Source: Clostridia bacterium
GTDB lineage: Bacteria; Bacillota; Clostridia; Oscillospirales; Acutalibacteraceae
Direction of reading: 5' to 3'
Length of the DNA: 39,049 nt
Assembly (NCBI GenBank): GCA_017429345.1
Contig: JAFRPB010000127.1
Coordinates: 1 to 39,049 of the forward strand
Each line of letters starts with the position of its first letter. Position 1 is the first letter of the stretch. The translations under genes and the position numbers were made by a program. Positions 16,036 through 24,291 of this stretch are shown one piece after another. The notes beneath the pieces are model-generated. The model saw only the letters and a program-made list of their open reading frames with translations, was not told the DNA's origin and ran no database searches.

Positions 16036-17691
16036 ATGGAAGTATTGAAAAAACATTTTTTATTTATAAAAGAAAAGAAATACGGTGCGCTGTGCATCGC
16101 GGTCACCCTCGTATTATCCTACGGCTTTTACGCCTCTCATTATACCGTTCATATAGATCAGCTCGTCTCGGAGTATTATAACGGAACGCTGCTGGTCAAC
16201 GCGGGCAGATGGTCCGCGCCGCTGATCCACCTGCTGACCGGCTGGATGGATTTTTCCCCGTTCTGGCACACAGCCGTGATGGCGTTGCTGCTGTTTGCTG
16301 CGGCGACAGCCTGGGGTGTTCTTTTTTCGATGACTTCGGCCGGAAAGATCTCGAACGCGGCGTTTCTCTCGTTCGGCGCAGTTTTTGTCTCGTTTCCGGT
16401 GACTGCGGCGCAGCTGACTTATCCGATCCTGAATATTGCTCTTGCCTACCTTTTGGTCCCGCTGGCGCTTCAGTCGGTGCTGTCGGGTTTTGCAGTGAAG
16501 AAGGGGAGAATTAAAAAATATCTGTCGGCGCTTGTGCTGCTGATTGTGTCGGTCGATCTGTATGAATCGTTTGCCGGTGTTTTTCTTGTCGGCGTCTTTG
16601 CCGTTTTGCTGCTGCTGTACTTTTACAACGGCGGGATGTTCTCAAAGCGTAAAGATTATTATTATTTCGCGCTGACTGCAGCGGTGATTTTTGCCGCGGC
16701 GATCGTACTGGATTTTATTCTCTCAAAGCTGATCAGTCTTGCACTGTGCGGTACCGCGAAGTATTGGTATGAAAACCCCACAAGCATCGCATGGTTTGTC
16801 AGCAGCGTATCTGCAGGCGTTAAACGGCTGATCTGCACGCTTTTCGCCACGTTCGTGATCGGCAGCGCATCCGTGCCGTTTCTCCTGTTTTTCCTTGTTT
16901 CCGCCGTCGCCGGGCTGATCGCTTTTATTGTCGTCGCGGCAAAAAAACGCTCTGCTCTTCCGCTTCTTTTTTATCTCGGCCTTGTTCTGTCGGTTTTCGC
17001 GCTGCCGCTGCTGCTCGGGCGCACGCTTCCGTTCACGCAGATGCAGGTGCTGCCCGTTTTTGCGGCGTTCCTTGTGCTGCTGGCAATGCAGTTCTGCCGT
17101 AATAAAAAGATCCTGAATATTATCGTTTCATGCGTTCTGATCGTTATCGTTCTGAATCAGACAAAGCAGATCAATAATTATGCGGTTGAGAACTATGAGA
17201 GATACACCTACGAGACATCGATTCTTGAGGATATCGGCAGGGATCTTCTGCAATATGACACGAAGAATAAACCTGTCGCGGTTTATGCGAATGATTATCT
17301 TCTGCCGCAGAGCCTGCGCCATTCGAGACAGGCTTTGCATTCTGTTGAAAGGCTTTATCGGAACGCGGCGTGCGCGGTGCTGGATCGCATACTGCCCGAG
17401 GGATTTTACAACAGATTGAATCGGAACGGGTATGATTCCGTTCAATCGGCCGAAGATATCGCGAGTCAGATCGCGGATTCGTTCCCCGTCTACCGTTCAT
17501 ATATCGCGTGGTCGGAATTTGAGAACGATTTTCATAAAATGATGGCGCGCCTCGGGTATTCGCTTCAGCCGTGCACGCCGGAACAAAAAGCAAAAGCATT
17601 GCGGTCAGACTTGGGAAACGATCCGACCTGCCGCTACCGTATTATTGAGACGGATGAATATATTGTGGTTCGCATTATGACGGTCGACTGA
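16036..17691 (+). CDS. GtrII-like polytopic glucosyltransferase-type membrane protein
   Basis: Membrane protein of 551 residues with about ten to eleven hydrophobic helices up to residue 385, then a soluble C-terminal part. After helix 1 comes SHYTVHIDQLVSEYYNGTLLVNAGRWSAPL in two stretches. Its Asp followed by GR-W resembles the start of the Glucos_trans_II (GtrII) family, which adds glucose to surface polysaccharide using a lipid-linked donor. That assignment rests on layout and the Asp/GRW pattern, so the substrate is unknown. It begins 6 bp after the RluA-type gene with no strong ribosome binding site, suggesting coupling. uxaC follows after 34 bp. Confidence 0.65.
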   Translation: MEVLKKHFLFIKEKKYGALCIAVTLVLSYGFYASHYTVHIDQLVSEYYNGTLLVNAGRWSAPLIHLLTGWMDFSPFWHTAVMALLLFAAATAWGVLFSMTSAGKISNAAFLSFGAVFVSFPVTAAQLTYPILNIALAYLLVPLALQSVLSGFAVKKGRIKKYLSALVLLIVSVDLYESFAGVFLVGVFAVLLLLYFYNGGMFSKRKDYYYFALTAAVIFAAAIVLDFILSKLISLALCGTAKYWYENPTSIAWFVSSVSAGVKRLICTLFATFVIGSASVPFLLFFLVSAVAGLIAFIVVAAKKRSALPLLFYLGLVLSVFALPLLLGRTLPFTQMQVLPVFAAFLVLLAMQFCRNKKILNIIVSCVLIVIVLNQTKQINNYAVENYERYTYETSILEDIGRDLLQYDTKNKPVAVYANDYLLPQSLRHSRQALHSVERLYRNAACAVLDRILPEGFYNRLNRNGYDSVQSAEDIASQIADSFPVYRSYIAWSEFENDFHKMMARLGYSLQPCTPEQKAKALRSDLGNDPTCRYRIIETDEYIVVRIMTVD

Positions 17692-17725
17692 AAAAGGCCG
17701 TTGATACAGAGAAAGGAGAATATAA

Positions 17726-19123
17726 ATGAAAAAGTTTATGGACAAGGATTTTCTTCTGACGAGCGAGACGGCGAAAAAGCTGTTTGCCGCCTGTCAGGAC
17801 GAGCCGATCTTCGACTGGCACTGCCACCTTTCGCCGAAGGAGATCTATGAGAACAAAACCCCCGCGGATCTGACGGAGCTCTGGCTTGCGGGCGACCACT
17901 ACAAGTGGCGCGCGATGCGCTCGCTCGGCATCAGCGAAAAGTATATTACCGGCGACGCGCCGTCCTATGAAAAATTCAAAGCGTGGGCGGGCGCGATGCC
18001 GTATCTGATCGGCAACCCCCTGTATCACTGGACGCATCTTGAGCTGCAGCGGTATTTCGGCATCTGTGAGCCGCTGTCGCCGAAGACCTGCGAAATGATC
18101 TGGAACAAGTCAAAGGAGATGATCGCCGCCGGCGGCTTTGAGCCCAGAGCGCTGATCGAAAAATCGAACGTCGTCTGCGTCGCAACGACCGACGACCCCG
18201 CGGATTCGCTTGAGTACCACAAGCTGATCGCCGCGGATAAAAGCTTTTCCTGCAAGGTCATTCCCGCTTACCGTCCCGATAAGGCGATCGCGATCGAGAA
18301 TCCGACCTTCGTGCCTTGGCTGGGCGCACTTTCCGAACGCGTCGGGCGCGGGATCGATACTTATGATGAGATGAAAAAGGCGCTCTGTGAGCGGATGGAT
18401 TTCTTCAAGGAGATGGGCTGTCGCGCCTCCGATCAGGCGCTCGCCGCGGTGCCGTATGTGCCCGCGACCGAAGAGGAGCTTGCCGCGATCTTCAAAAAAG
18501 GCGCTGCGGGCGAAGCGCTCACCGAGCGCGAGATCGACGCATACAAGACCGATATGCTCGTCTTCCTCGGCAGAGAATACCACAGGCGCGGCTTCGCGAT
18601 GGAGATCCACATCGGCGCGATGCGCAACAACAATACGGCGATGTTCAAAAAACTCGGACCCGATACCGGCTTCGATTCCATCGACGACCTGCCCTCCGCG
18701 CGCGGTCTTTCGCGCATTCTCGACGCGCTCGCGGTGACGGAGCAGCTGCCGAAGACGATCCTGTTCACGCTCAATCCCATCATGAACTATATGCTCGGCT
18801 CGATGCTCGGCAATTTCCAGAACGACGACGCGCCCTGCAAGGTGCAGTTCGGCTCGGGCTGGTGGTTCAACGACAATATCGACGGCATGAACGCGCAGCT
18901 GCGCGCCTTCATGAACCTCGGCGCGGTCTCGAAATTCGTCGGCATGATCACCGACAGCCGCTCGTTCCTCTCTTATCCGCGGCACGAGTATTTCCGCCGC
19001 ATCCTCTGCGAGCTGATCGGCGAGCTCGTCGAAAACGGCGAATATCCCTACGATGAGGAGACGCTGTTCGAGATCGTCCGCGGCGTATCCTTCCGCAATG
19101 CAAGGGATTATTTTGGATTGTAA
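17726..19123 (+). CDS. uxaC: Glucuronate isomerase
   Basis: Converts D-glucuronate to D-fructuronate, and galacturonate to tagaturonate, at the entry to hexuronate breakdown. AAAGGAG precedes ATG 17726. The 465-residue length is normal. The N-terminal FDWHCHLSPKEI carries metal-binding His32 and His34 of the amidohydrolase-like barrel. Other family segments are DHYKWRAMRSLG, VATTDDPADSLEYHK, GFAMEIHIGAMRNNN and FVGMITDSRSFLSYPRHEYFRR. No other hexuronate gene (uxaA, uxaB, uxuA, kdgK) is in the window. The stop codon is the first base triplet of a long palindrome (19121-19168). Confidence 0.97.
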   Translation: MKKFMDKDFLLTSETAKKLFAACQDEPIFDWHCHLSPKEIYENKTPADLTELWLAGDHYKWRAMRSLGISEKYITGDAPSYEKFKAWAGAMPYLIGNPLYHWTHLELQRYFGICEPLSPKTCEMIWNKSKEMIAAGGFEPRALIEKSNVVCVATTDDPADSLEYHKLIAADKSFSCKVIPAYRPDKAIAIENPTFVPWLGALSERVGRGIDTYDEMKKALCERMDFFKEMGCRASDQALAAVPYVPATEEELAAIFKKGAAGEALTEREIDAYKTDMLVFLGREYHRRGFAMEIHIGAMRNNNTAMFKKLGPDTGFDSIDDLPSARGLSRILDALAVTEQLPKTILFTLNPIMNYMLGSMLGNFQNDDAPCKVQFGSGWWFNDNIDGMNAQLRAFMNLGAVSKFVGMITDSRSFLSYPRHEYFRRILCELIGELVENGEYPYDEETLFEIVRGVSFRNARDYFGL

Positions 19124-19274
19124 ATTCTGATTTATCGGGGCGATCACGCCCCGATAAATCAGAATTTACAGGCATTAGGCATTGGGCATTAGGCAATAGA
19201 CTTGTCAATTTTACGCAGTGCGCCTCGGTTGTTACCTAATGCCTATTGCCTTACATCCCGATAAATCAGAATTT
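19121..19274 (+). repeat. MITE-like palindromic element after uxaC
   Basis: A perfect 22-bp inverted repeat (19121-19142 with 19147-19168) around the loop ATCA begins on the uxaC stop codon; its core is CTGATTTATCGGGGCG. A third copy of the arm, CCCGATAAATCAGAATTT (19257-19274), gives 18-bp terminal inverted repeats about 153 bp apart. Between them are heptamer runs of GGCATTA type on the plus strand (19171-19199) and in inverted orientation (19234-19250). No coding frame inside. The right end stops just before the ribosome binding site of the next gene. The first hairpin lacks a T-run, so it is not a canonical terminator but could protect the uxaC mRNA end. Confidence 0.8.
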
Positions 19275-19290
19275 GAAAGGAGCGTCAATC

Positions 19291-19884
19291 ATGCCCGATT
19301 TCTATTTCGGACTCGGCATCGATAAAAATCTTCATATCGCGGATTCGCTCGCGGATGCGGGCGAGCCCTCGCCGCTGGTGCGTCTGCCGAAGCTCGGCGA
19401 GCGTTACGGCGCTGTGGGAAATCTGATCGGCAAGGCGGAATACTGCCTTCCCGAGCCGCGGTCTTCGCAGCTGCTTCGCTCGGGCGAGGGCGTCGTCAGC
19501 GCTTCCGACTGTGAAAAAAAGGCGAATCAGCTCTCGCTCGCGCCGGAGCTTTTAAGGCAGACTTACGGCAAGCTCGGCGCAGTCGCGATATGCTGCGACA
19601 GTCCCGAAAGCGTAACGGCCTTCGCCGCGCTTCTGCACGCGTACAATGAAGATATTCGCGTGATCGCTGCGGTACCGCTCGGCGCGGAGGCTCCCGACGG
19701 CGCGGATGACTTTGTCGAGGTGAGCGACGGGAACCGGGAGCGAATGATGCGCGAGGTCAAAAGCAGCGACGGTCTTGACGTCGGCCCGCGCTCCGGCGCG
19801 GCGCTGTTCGCGGCTGTGAAGATCGCAGGAGAAAAGAAGCTGAAGGGTAAGAATGTCGTCGCGATTCTTGCGGATCAAAAATAA
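19291..19884 (+). CDS. Shortened CysK-like protein lacking PLP-binding residues
   Basis: AAAGGAG precedes ATG 19291. The 197-residue product looks like a cysteine synthase (fold type II PLP) with the centre missing. GEPSPLVRLPKLGERYGA and LIGKAEYCLPEPRSS (25-59) resemble the family's TPLVRL...AKLEYLNPGGSVKDR, but the Lys that holds PLP is absent. AVAICCDSPESVTAFAALLH (97-116) sits where the phosphate-binding GTGGT loop should be and does not match it. FVEVSD and VGPRSGAALFAAVKIAG with GKNVVAILAD (141-194) resemble the family's C-terminus. Usual length is about 300. It is likely a non-PLP descendant with another role, or a decaying gene, though reading frame and codon use are intact. Confidence 0.65.
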   Translation: MPDFYFGLGIDKNLHIADSLADAGEPSPLVRLPKLGERYGAVGNLIGKAEYCLPEPRSSQLLRSGEGVVSASDCEKKANQLSLAPELLRQTYGKLGAVAICCDSPESVTAFAALLHAYNEDIRVIAAVPLGAEAPDGADDFVEVSDGNRERMMREVKSSDGLDVGPRSGAALFAAVKIAGEKKLKGKNVVAILADQK

Positions 19885-20016
19885 GTATTCATAAGACGGC
19901 GCGGTTTCGTTTCAAGCTCCGCCGCCGTAAAACGCCGGTCCGGAATGAAAGTCCCGGGTTGGCATTTTTTTGAATAAAAAACGAATAATTCCTATTTTTT
20001 CGTCTTACAGAGTGAG

Positions 20017-20063
20017 AAAAAAACGGCTTTCCCGGCGTTCTCCTGCCGGCAAAGCCGTTTTTT
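20017..20063. terminator. Bidirectional terminator
   Basis: AAAAAAACGGCTTT (20017-20030) faces AAAGCCGTTTTTT (20051-20063), with an inner CCGGC/GCCGG stem and an 8-base loop. A-run on one side and T-run on the other allow termination in both directions, serving the CysK-like gene (+) and the ECF gene (-), whose stop is 13 bp away. Confidence 0.88.
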
Positions 20064-20075
20064 GCATTGACTGTT

Positions 20076-22514
20076 CTAAGCGAATATCCCGTATTTCGTC
20101 CGCATCCGGTCGAGCTTTTCGAGCATCGGCGGCGCGCCGAACCATAAGAATAAAACGGTCGCCGCCGCGTGGACGAGATCGAGCGGGAAGCCCGTGGCGT
20201 AATAGCTCATGATCGTCCCCCACGTAAGCTGCGTTCCGCCCCAGAGCAGAGCGGTGGAGGGGTTCATCAGCCCGCCGTAGATGAATACGGCGCAGAACGC
20301 GCCGAACAGACACAGAAACAGCCGGGACCGACGAAGCCTTTTCCTGCAGACCAGCCCTGCGAGAAAACCGATCAGGCCCATCGAGAACATCTGCCATGGC
20401 GTCCACGGCCCCTGTGAGAAGATCATATTCGATATAAGCATCGTGACGGCTCCAGTCAGAAAGCCCGCCTCGCAGCCGAACGCCGCGCCGACGATCACGG
20501 TCAGCGCGAGGACCGGTTTGAACTGCGGCAGCATGATGAACGCCGCGCGTCCCGCGACGCCGACGGCGCAGAGCGAAGCGAGCGTCACGACCTCCCGCGC
20601 GCGGGGGCGTCTGCCCTCGAACAGCACGAAAAACGGCAGCATCGCCTCGATCAGCACCGCGATCGCTGTAATATAATAGTATTTTTCCGGCAAAAAGAAC
20701 AATGCAGCCAGCAGCGTCGCCGGAATCAGCAGACAGAGGATTGCTGCGGTGACGACGGATTTTACGGTATGCTTCGTTCTTTTTTCTTTCTTATCTTTTT
20801 GCGGTTCCGGCGGGAGCTTAAGCGTCTGCGACGGAGAGGATCTGTCTGACGATCCGGTCGGCTCCCTGTTTTCCTCATCAAAATCGGGCGGTATCGGCTC
20901 CGCGCCCAGCGCCCGGATCACGTCGTCCGTAAGCACCGCGCCGGGAACGATATTCTTCGCGATCCGGCAGGCCGCGGTGGTATAAAAGCTGTTCTCCCCG
21001 AAAAAATCCCTTGCGGAGCCTTCTCCCAACAGTACGCCGTCAAAAAGCATCGCGCATCTGTCCGCATATTCGGCGCAGAATTCAACGTCATGACTGACCG
21101 TTACGACCGCCCGGCCTTCGGCGAGCAGGTTTTTCAGCAGCAGCGAGAGACGCTTCTTCGATAGCGCGTCGAGTCCTTTGGTCGGCTCGTCCAGAAGCAG
21201 TACCCGCGGTTCGCGCAGCAGCAGCTTCGCCAGCGCGGCCCGCTGCTGTTCTCCGCCGGAAAGATCGTAAGGGTGACGTTCCTCAAGCCCGTGCAGGCCG
21301 CAGCAACCGATCACTTCCGAGATGCGGCGGCTCATATCTTCGGGATTCTGCGGTTTTCCCCGCAGCGCGTCGGCAAGCTCGTCATATACGGTATTTTTGA
21401 TAAACAGAAGCTTCGGATCCTGCGGCAGAAGACAGATCCCTTCGCCCTTCACGCTGCCGCGGTAAGGTTTTACGCAGCCCGCAAGCGCGCGCAGGAGCGT
21501 GGATTTTCCGCAGCCGTTACCGCCGAGAATGCACAGATGTTCCCCCGCCCGCGCTTCGACAGACGCGCCGCGCAGCACGTCCTCGCCGTCTTTCTGATAG
21601 CGGAACCAAAGCTCCCGCGCGCGTAATAACACGGCGCCGCCGTTTCCCGGCGCGTTCTGCGGCGGAACGGGGCGCAGAGCGCGGTCCCGAACGTATTCCG
21701 CAAGAAAAGCGCGTCCCTCGCGCACGGAAAAGGGCCAGGGACTGTCGGCGGGAACCGCCGCCCGGATCCGCGCGGCGGCGGGCATCGCGGCGAACATCCC
21801 GCGTCTTTCCTGCTGTAAATAATCGGCGATCTGCGCGGCGGTTCCGCTGCGCAGGATCGATCCGTTTTCCATATACGCGAGCGTATCCGCCAAAGGGATC
21901 GCTTCCTCAAGGCGGTGCTCGGTCAGGATCACGGTGATCCCCAGCTCCCGGTTGAGCTTCGAGAGCATCGAAAGAAATTCCGACGCCGCGATCGGATCGA
22001 GCTGCGCCGTGGGTTCGTCGAGAATGATGATCTGCGGGCGCATCACGGTCACGGCGGCGAGATTCAGAAGCTGCTTCTCACCGCCGGAAAGCTCCGCGGT
22101 TTTTTGCCGGAACCGGTTCTGAATGCCGAAGAATGAGGCCGTTTCCGCGACTCTGCGCCGGATCGATGCGGGATCCATGCCGAAGCTCTCGGGCCCGAAC
22201 GCGAGCTCGTGCCAGACTTTATCAGTAACGATCTGTTCCTCGGGGCATTGCCCGACGAAACCGATCATGGAGCATGATTCCCGCTGCGGCAGTGTTTCGG
22301 CGTTTTTTTCGCAGAGAAAGACTCTGCCCGCGCGTTCGCCGACGGGGGATAACTCCGGTTTCAGCATCCGCAGAAGCGTCGTTTTGCCGCACCCGGAGCG
22401 GCCGAATAAAAGAAAAAACTCCCCCTGCCGTATCGAAACGGAGACGTTCGACACAGCGGGAGAAGACGTATTCGGATAGGTAAAGGTCAGATCTTCCGTT
22501 CTGAGCGCTTCCAT
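20076..22514 (-). CDS. ECF transporter fusion: EcfA + EcfA' ATPases + S component
   Basis: One 812-residue chain joining three normally separate ECF vitamin-importer parts. ATPase 1 (about 1-240): Walker A GRSGCGKTT (38-46), LSGGEKQ (142-148), ILDEPTAQLD. ATPase 2 (about 295-510): GGNGCGKST (331-339), LSGGEQQR (418-425), LLLDEPTKGLD. An acidic/polar linker (about 540-580) ends in a Lys-rich run, and an integral membrane part (about 583-812) has six or so helices, including GAAFGCEAGFLTGAVTMLIS and GPWTPWQMFSMGLIGF, typical of S components. It overlaps the upstream ecfT by 28 bp. Substrate is not readable; the nearby DUF4430 gene suggests a corrinoid. Confidence 0.88.
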   Translation of the reverse strand: MEALRTEDLTFTYPNTSSPAVSNVSVSIRQGEFFLLFGRSGCGKTTLLRMLKPELSPVGERAGRVFLCEKNAETLPQRESCSMIGFVGQCPEEQIVTDKVWHELAFGPESFGMDPASIRRRVAETASFFGIQNRFRQKTAELSGGEKQLLNLAAVTVMRPQIIILDEPTAQLDPIAASEFLSMLSKLNRELGITVILTEHRLEEAIPLADTLAYMENGSILRSGTAAQIADYLQQERRGMFAAMPAAARIRAAVPADSPWPFSVREGRAFLAEYVRDRALRPVPPQNAPGNGGAVLLRARELWFRYQKDGEDVLRGASVEARAGEHLCILGGNGCGKSTLLRALAGCVKPYRGSVKGEGICLLPQDPKLLFIKNTVYDELADALRGKPQNPEDMSRRISEVIGCCGLHGLEERHPYDLSGGEQQRAALAKLLLREPRVLLLDEPTKGLDALSKKRLSLLLKNLLAEGRAVVTVSHDVEFCAEYADRCAMLFDGVLLGEGSARDFFGENSFYTTAACRIAKNIVPGAVLTDDVIRALGAEPIPPDFDEENREPTGSSDRSSPSQTLKLPPEPQKDKKEKRTKHTVKSVVTAAILCLLIPATLLAALFFLPEKYYYITAIAVLIEAMLPFFVLFEGRRPRAREVVTLASLCAVGVAGRAAFIMLPQFKPVLALTVIVGAAFGCEAGFLTGAVTMLISNMIFSQGPWTPWQMFSMGLIGFLAGLVCRKRLRRSRLFLCLFGAFCAVFIYGGLMNPSTALLWGGTQLTWGTIMSYYATGFPLDLVHAAATVLFLWFGAPPMLEKLDRMRTKYGIFA

Positions 22515-23374
22515 AAAAGCACCTCCGCAAGATCAAAGCTTAATGGGAGCAGACATAACATACAAAAAACAGCCGAAAGCAGCCCCGCGGTAAGCGGCGC
22601 GGAATCGGAAATAAATCGGGGATAATAAAGCCAGTCGAGCAGCCCGAACGCCGCGCCGAGAATCACAGCCGCGCCGAGCGCGACGCTGACGCAGAGCAGA
22701 AATGCGTCCGCGGCGGAAAACCGGTATACGGAGAAAAACGTGCGGCCGCGAAGCCCGTAGCCGCGGCCTTTCATACTGTCGGCGGTCTGCGCCGCGTTTT
22801 CAAGCGACCATGTCACGACCATCGAAAAAGCGGATAAAGCGTCTCTGATCCGCGCCGTGAGACGCCGATCCCGGCCGCCGAGGACTTTTTGGGCGTCCGC
22901 AGCCTCGCGCAGTTTTCGATGAAACAGCGGCACAAAACGAAGCGCCATGCTCAGAAGCAGTCCGAGCGACGGAAGTATTCTGCCGAAAAGATAAACAAAT
23001 TTATCCGTTGTCATAATGTCGCTCAGGCACGCGAACCAGAAAAGGGACGCCGCCAGCAGAACGCCGGCGAACGCGCCGTAGATCAGGCTTTCCGCCGTGA
23101 GGGGGTTCCCCGAAGGGAAATAGGTCAGGATCGTCGCGCCGCGGTGATTGAACGCGGGATTCAGAATCGCCGTCAGCAGCGACAGCGGCAAAACGACCCG
23201 CAGCGTAAAACGCAGCGCATTTTGCGATAAAAAGAAATAATACGCCGCGCCGCAGAATGCGGACAGCGCCCGAATGATCGGATGATCGACGCAGACGGTC
23301 AGCGCGAGGATCAGACCGAACAGAATGAAATTGACAAGCGGATGCGCGTTGCGAAACGCGGAGAAACGGTGCAT
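22487..23374 (-). CDS. ecfT: ECF transporter transmembrane component EcfT
   Basis: Membrane coupling subunit of an energy-coupling factor importer, linking the ATPases to the S component. GAAAGG precedes ATG 23374 on the minus strand. The 295-residue product has hydrophobic helices near 12-50, 55-75, 95-125, 130-150 and 235-285. The long cytoplasmic coupling region (about 150-225) ends in ADSMKGRGYGLRGR, matching the EcfT motif ARG(Y/L)G that contacts the ATPases. Its end overlaps the fused ATPase/S gene by 28 bp, so the two are translationally coupled. A palindromic element separates it from the DUF4430 gene upstream. Confidence 0.9.
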   Translation of the reverse strand: MHRFSAFRNAHPLVNFILFGLILALTVCVDHPIIRALSAFCGAAYYFFLSQNALRFTLRVVLPLSLLTAILNPAFNHRGATILTYFPSGNPLTAESLIYGAFAGVLLAASLFWFACLSDIMTTDKFVYLFGRILPSLGLLLSMALRFVPLFHRKLREAADAQKVLGGRDRRLTARIRDALSAFSMVVTWSLENAAQTADSMKGRGYGLRGRTFFSVYRFSAADAFLLCVSVALGAAVILGAAFGLLDWLYYPRFISDSAPLTAGLLSAVFCMLCLLPLSFDLAEVLLWKRSERKI

Positions 23375-23393
23375 AGCGAACCTTTCAAAGGGG

Positions 23394-23480
23394 GATTTGT
23401 CGAGGAGTTTTCCACGGCGTCGGGCTCACAAATGTAGGGGCGGGCATGACCGCCCCTACAAATCATCTCCTCGACAAATC
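23394..23480 (-). repeat. Palindromic element between the DUF4430 gene and ecfT
   Basis: Nested inverted repeats: outer GATTTGTCGAGGAG (23394-23407) with CTCCTCGACAAATC (23467-23480), 14 bp perfect; inner TGTAGGGGCGG (23433-23443) with CCGCCCCTACA (23450-23460), 11 bp perfect, 6-base loop. Read on the minus strand, the outer arm starts within the DUF4430 stop codon as CTGATTTGTCGAGGAG, matching the uxaC element end CTGATTTATCGGGGCG at 13 of 16 positions. Confidence 0.8.
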
Positions 23481-24267
23481 AGGATTGTTCAACATCCTTC
23501 GCCCCGAGGTCTTCCCCGAGGTCCATGGTGTAATGCCATTCGACGACGTCGCCGTTTTTTAACTGATATTTACTGCAGCCGTAATTCGGATAAACGCCGT
23601 TGACGCTGTACATCCAGCCGGACATGGAACCGCCGTCAAACTCATACAGACCGCCGATCCCTTCGATATAAGCGGTGTTATAGATCGGCGCCATCGAGAA
23701 TTCCATCGGGATATTGTTTTCCCGGCAGACGCGCTGCAGAACGTCAAAGACGGATTCCCCCTCCGTGAACTCTATGCTTTTCGCGGAAAAGATCACGCCG
23801 TCCTCCGGAAGCCATCGGGAGAGAGAGACGTCGGAAAGCGCCTTTGCGCATTCCACGGAAAAAGTGCAGGCAGTCTTTCCCTGCGTCGTCGCCGCCGTCG
23901 TATCGGGAAGCGTTGTCGTCGGGACCGTCGCGATTCCGTCTGTCGTCGGCACGGTCGTCTGCGCGCTTGTCGGCTGCGTCGTCGGGAAAACGGTAGATTC
24001 CGCGGTCGTCGCGGCTGTCGTCGTCGGCAGCGTTGTATCCGTGGAGATTACGGGAACCGTCGTCTGCGCGGTCGAAGCCGCGCCCGTCGGGATCGGCATC
24101 GGCGCGGTGGAATAAGCCGCCGGCGGAATCGTCGTCGGCGGGGCGCTTGTCGGCGTCAGGGTGGTATACAGGGTTCGCTCCGGTGTGCCGCCCCGCTGCT
24201 TTTTTCCGCAGCACGCAAAGGACAGCAGAATTCCCAGAATAAGAAGATACGGAAGAATTCTTTTCAT
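23479..24267 (-). CDS. DUF4430 (transcobalamin-like) lipoprotein
   Basis: Probable surface ligand-binding protein of 262 residues. GAAAGGC precedes the start. The N-terminus is a hydrophobic signal ending FACCGK, where Cys19 or Cys20 may be lipidated (the lipobox is imperfect). A long Thr/Pro/Ala-rich stalk (about 28-132) follows. The C-terminal domain (about 134-258) has GESVFDVLQRVCRENNIPMEF, GIGGLYEFDGGSMSGWMYSV, NGVYPNYGCSKYQLKNGD and VVEWHYTMDLGEDLG. This is the DUF4430 pattern, related to the C-terminal domain of intrinsic factor/transcobalamin. It lies 24 bp after the permease gene and upstream of ecfT. Capture of a corrinoid for the ECF importer is inference. Confidence 0.82.
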   Translation of the reverse strand: MKRILPYLLILGILLSFACCGKKQRGGTPERTLYTTLTPTSAPPTTIPPAAYSTAPMPIPTGAASTAQTTVPVISTDTTLPTTTAATTAESTVFPTTQPTSAQTTVPTTDGIATVPTTTLPDTTAATTQGKTACTFSVECAKALSDVSLSRWLPEDGVIFSAKSIEFTEGESVFDVLQRVCRENNIPMEFSMAPIYNTAYIEGIGGLYEFDGGSMSGWMYSVNGVYPNYGCSKYQLKNGDVVEWHYTMDLGEDLGAKDVEQS

Positions 24268-24291
24268 TACCGAAGCCTTTCGAAAGCCTGT

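Noticed and set aside
19121..19168. Ordinary rho-independent terminator of uxaC
   Set aside because: Very long perfect stem but no T-run after either arm, and the arm is repeated downstream, which fits a repeat element better.
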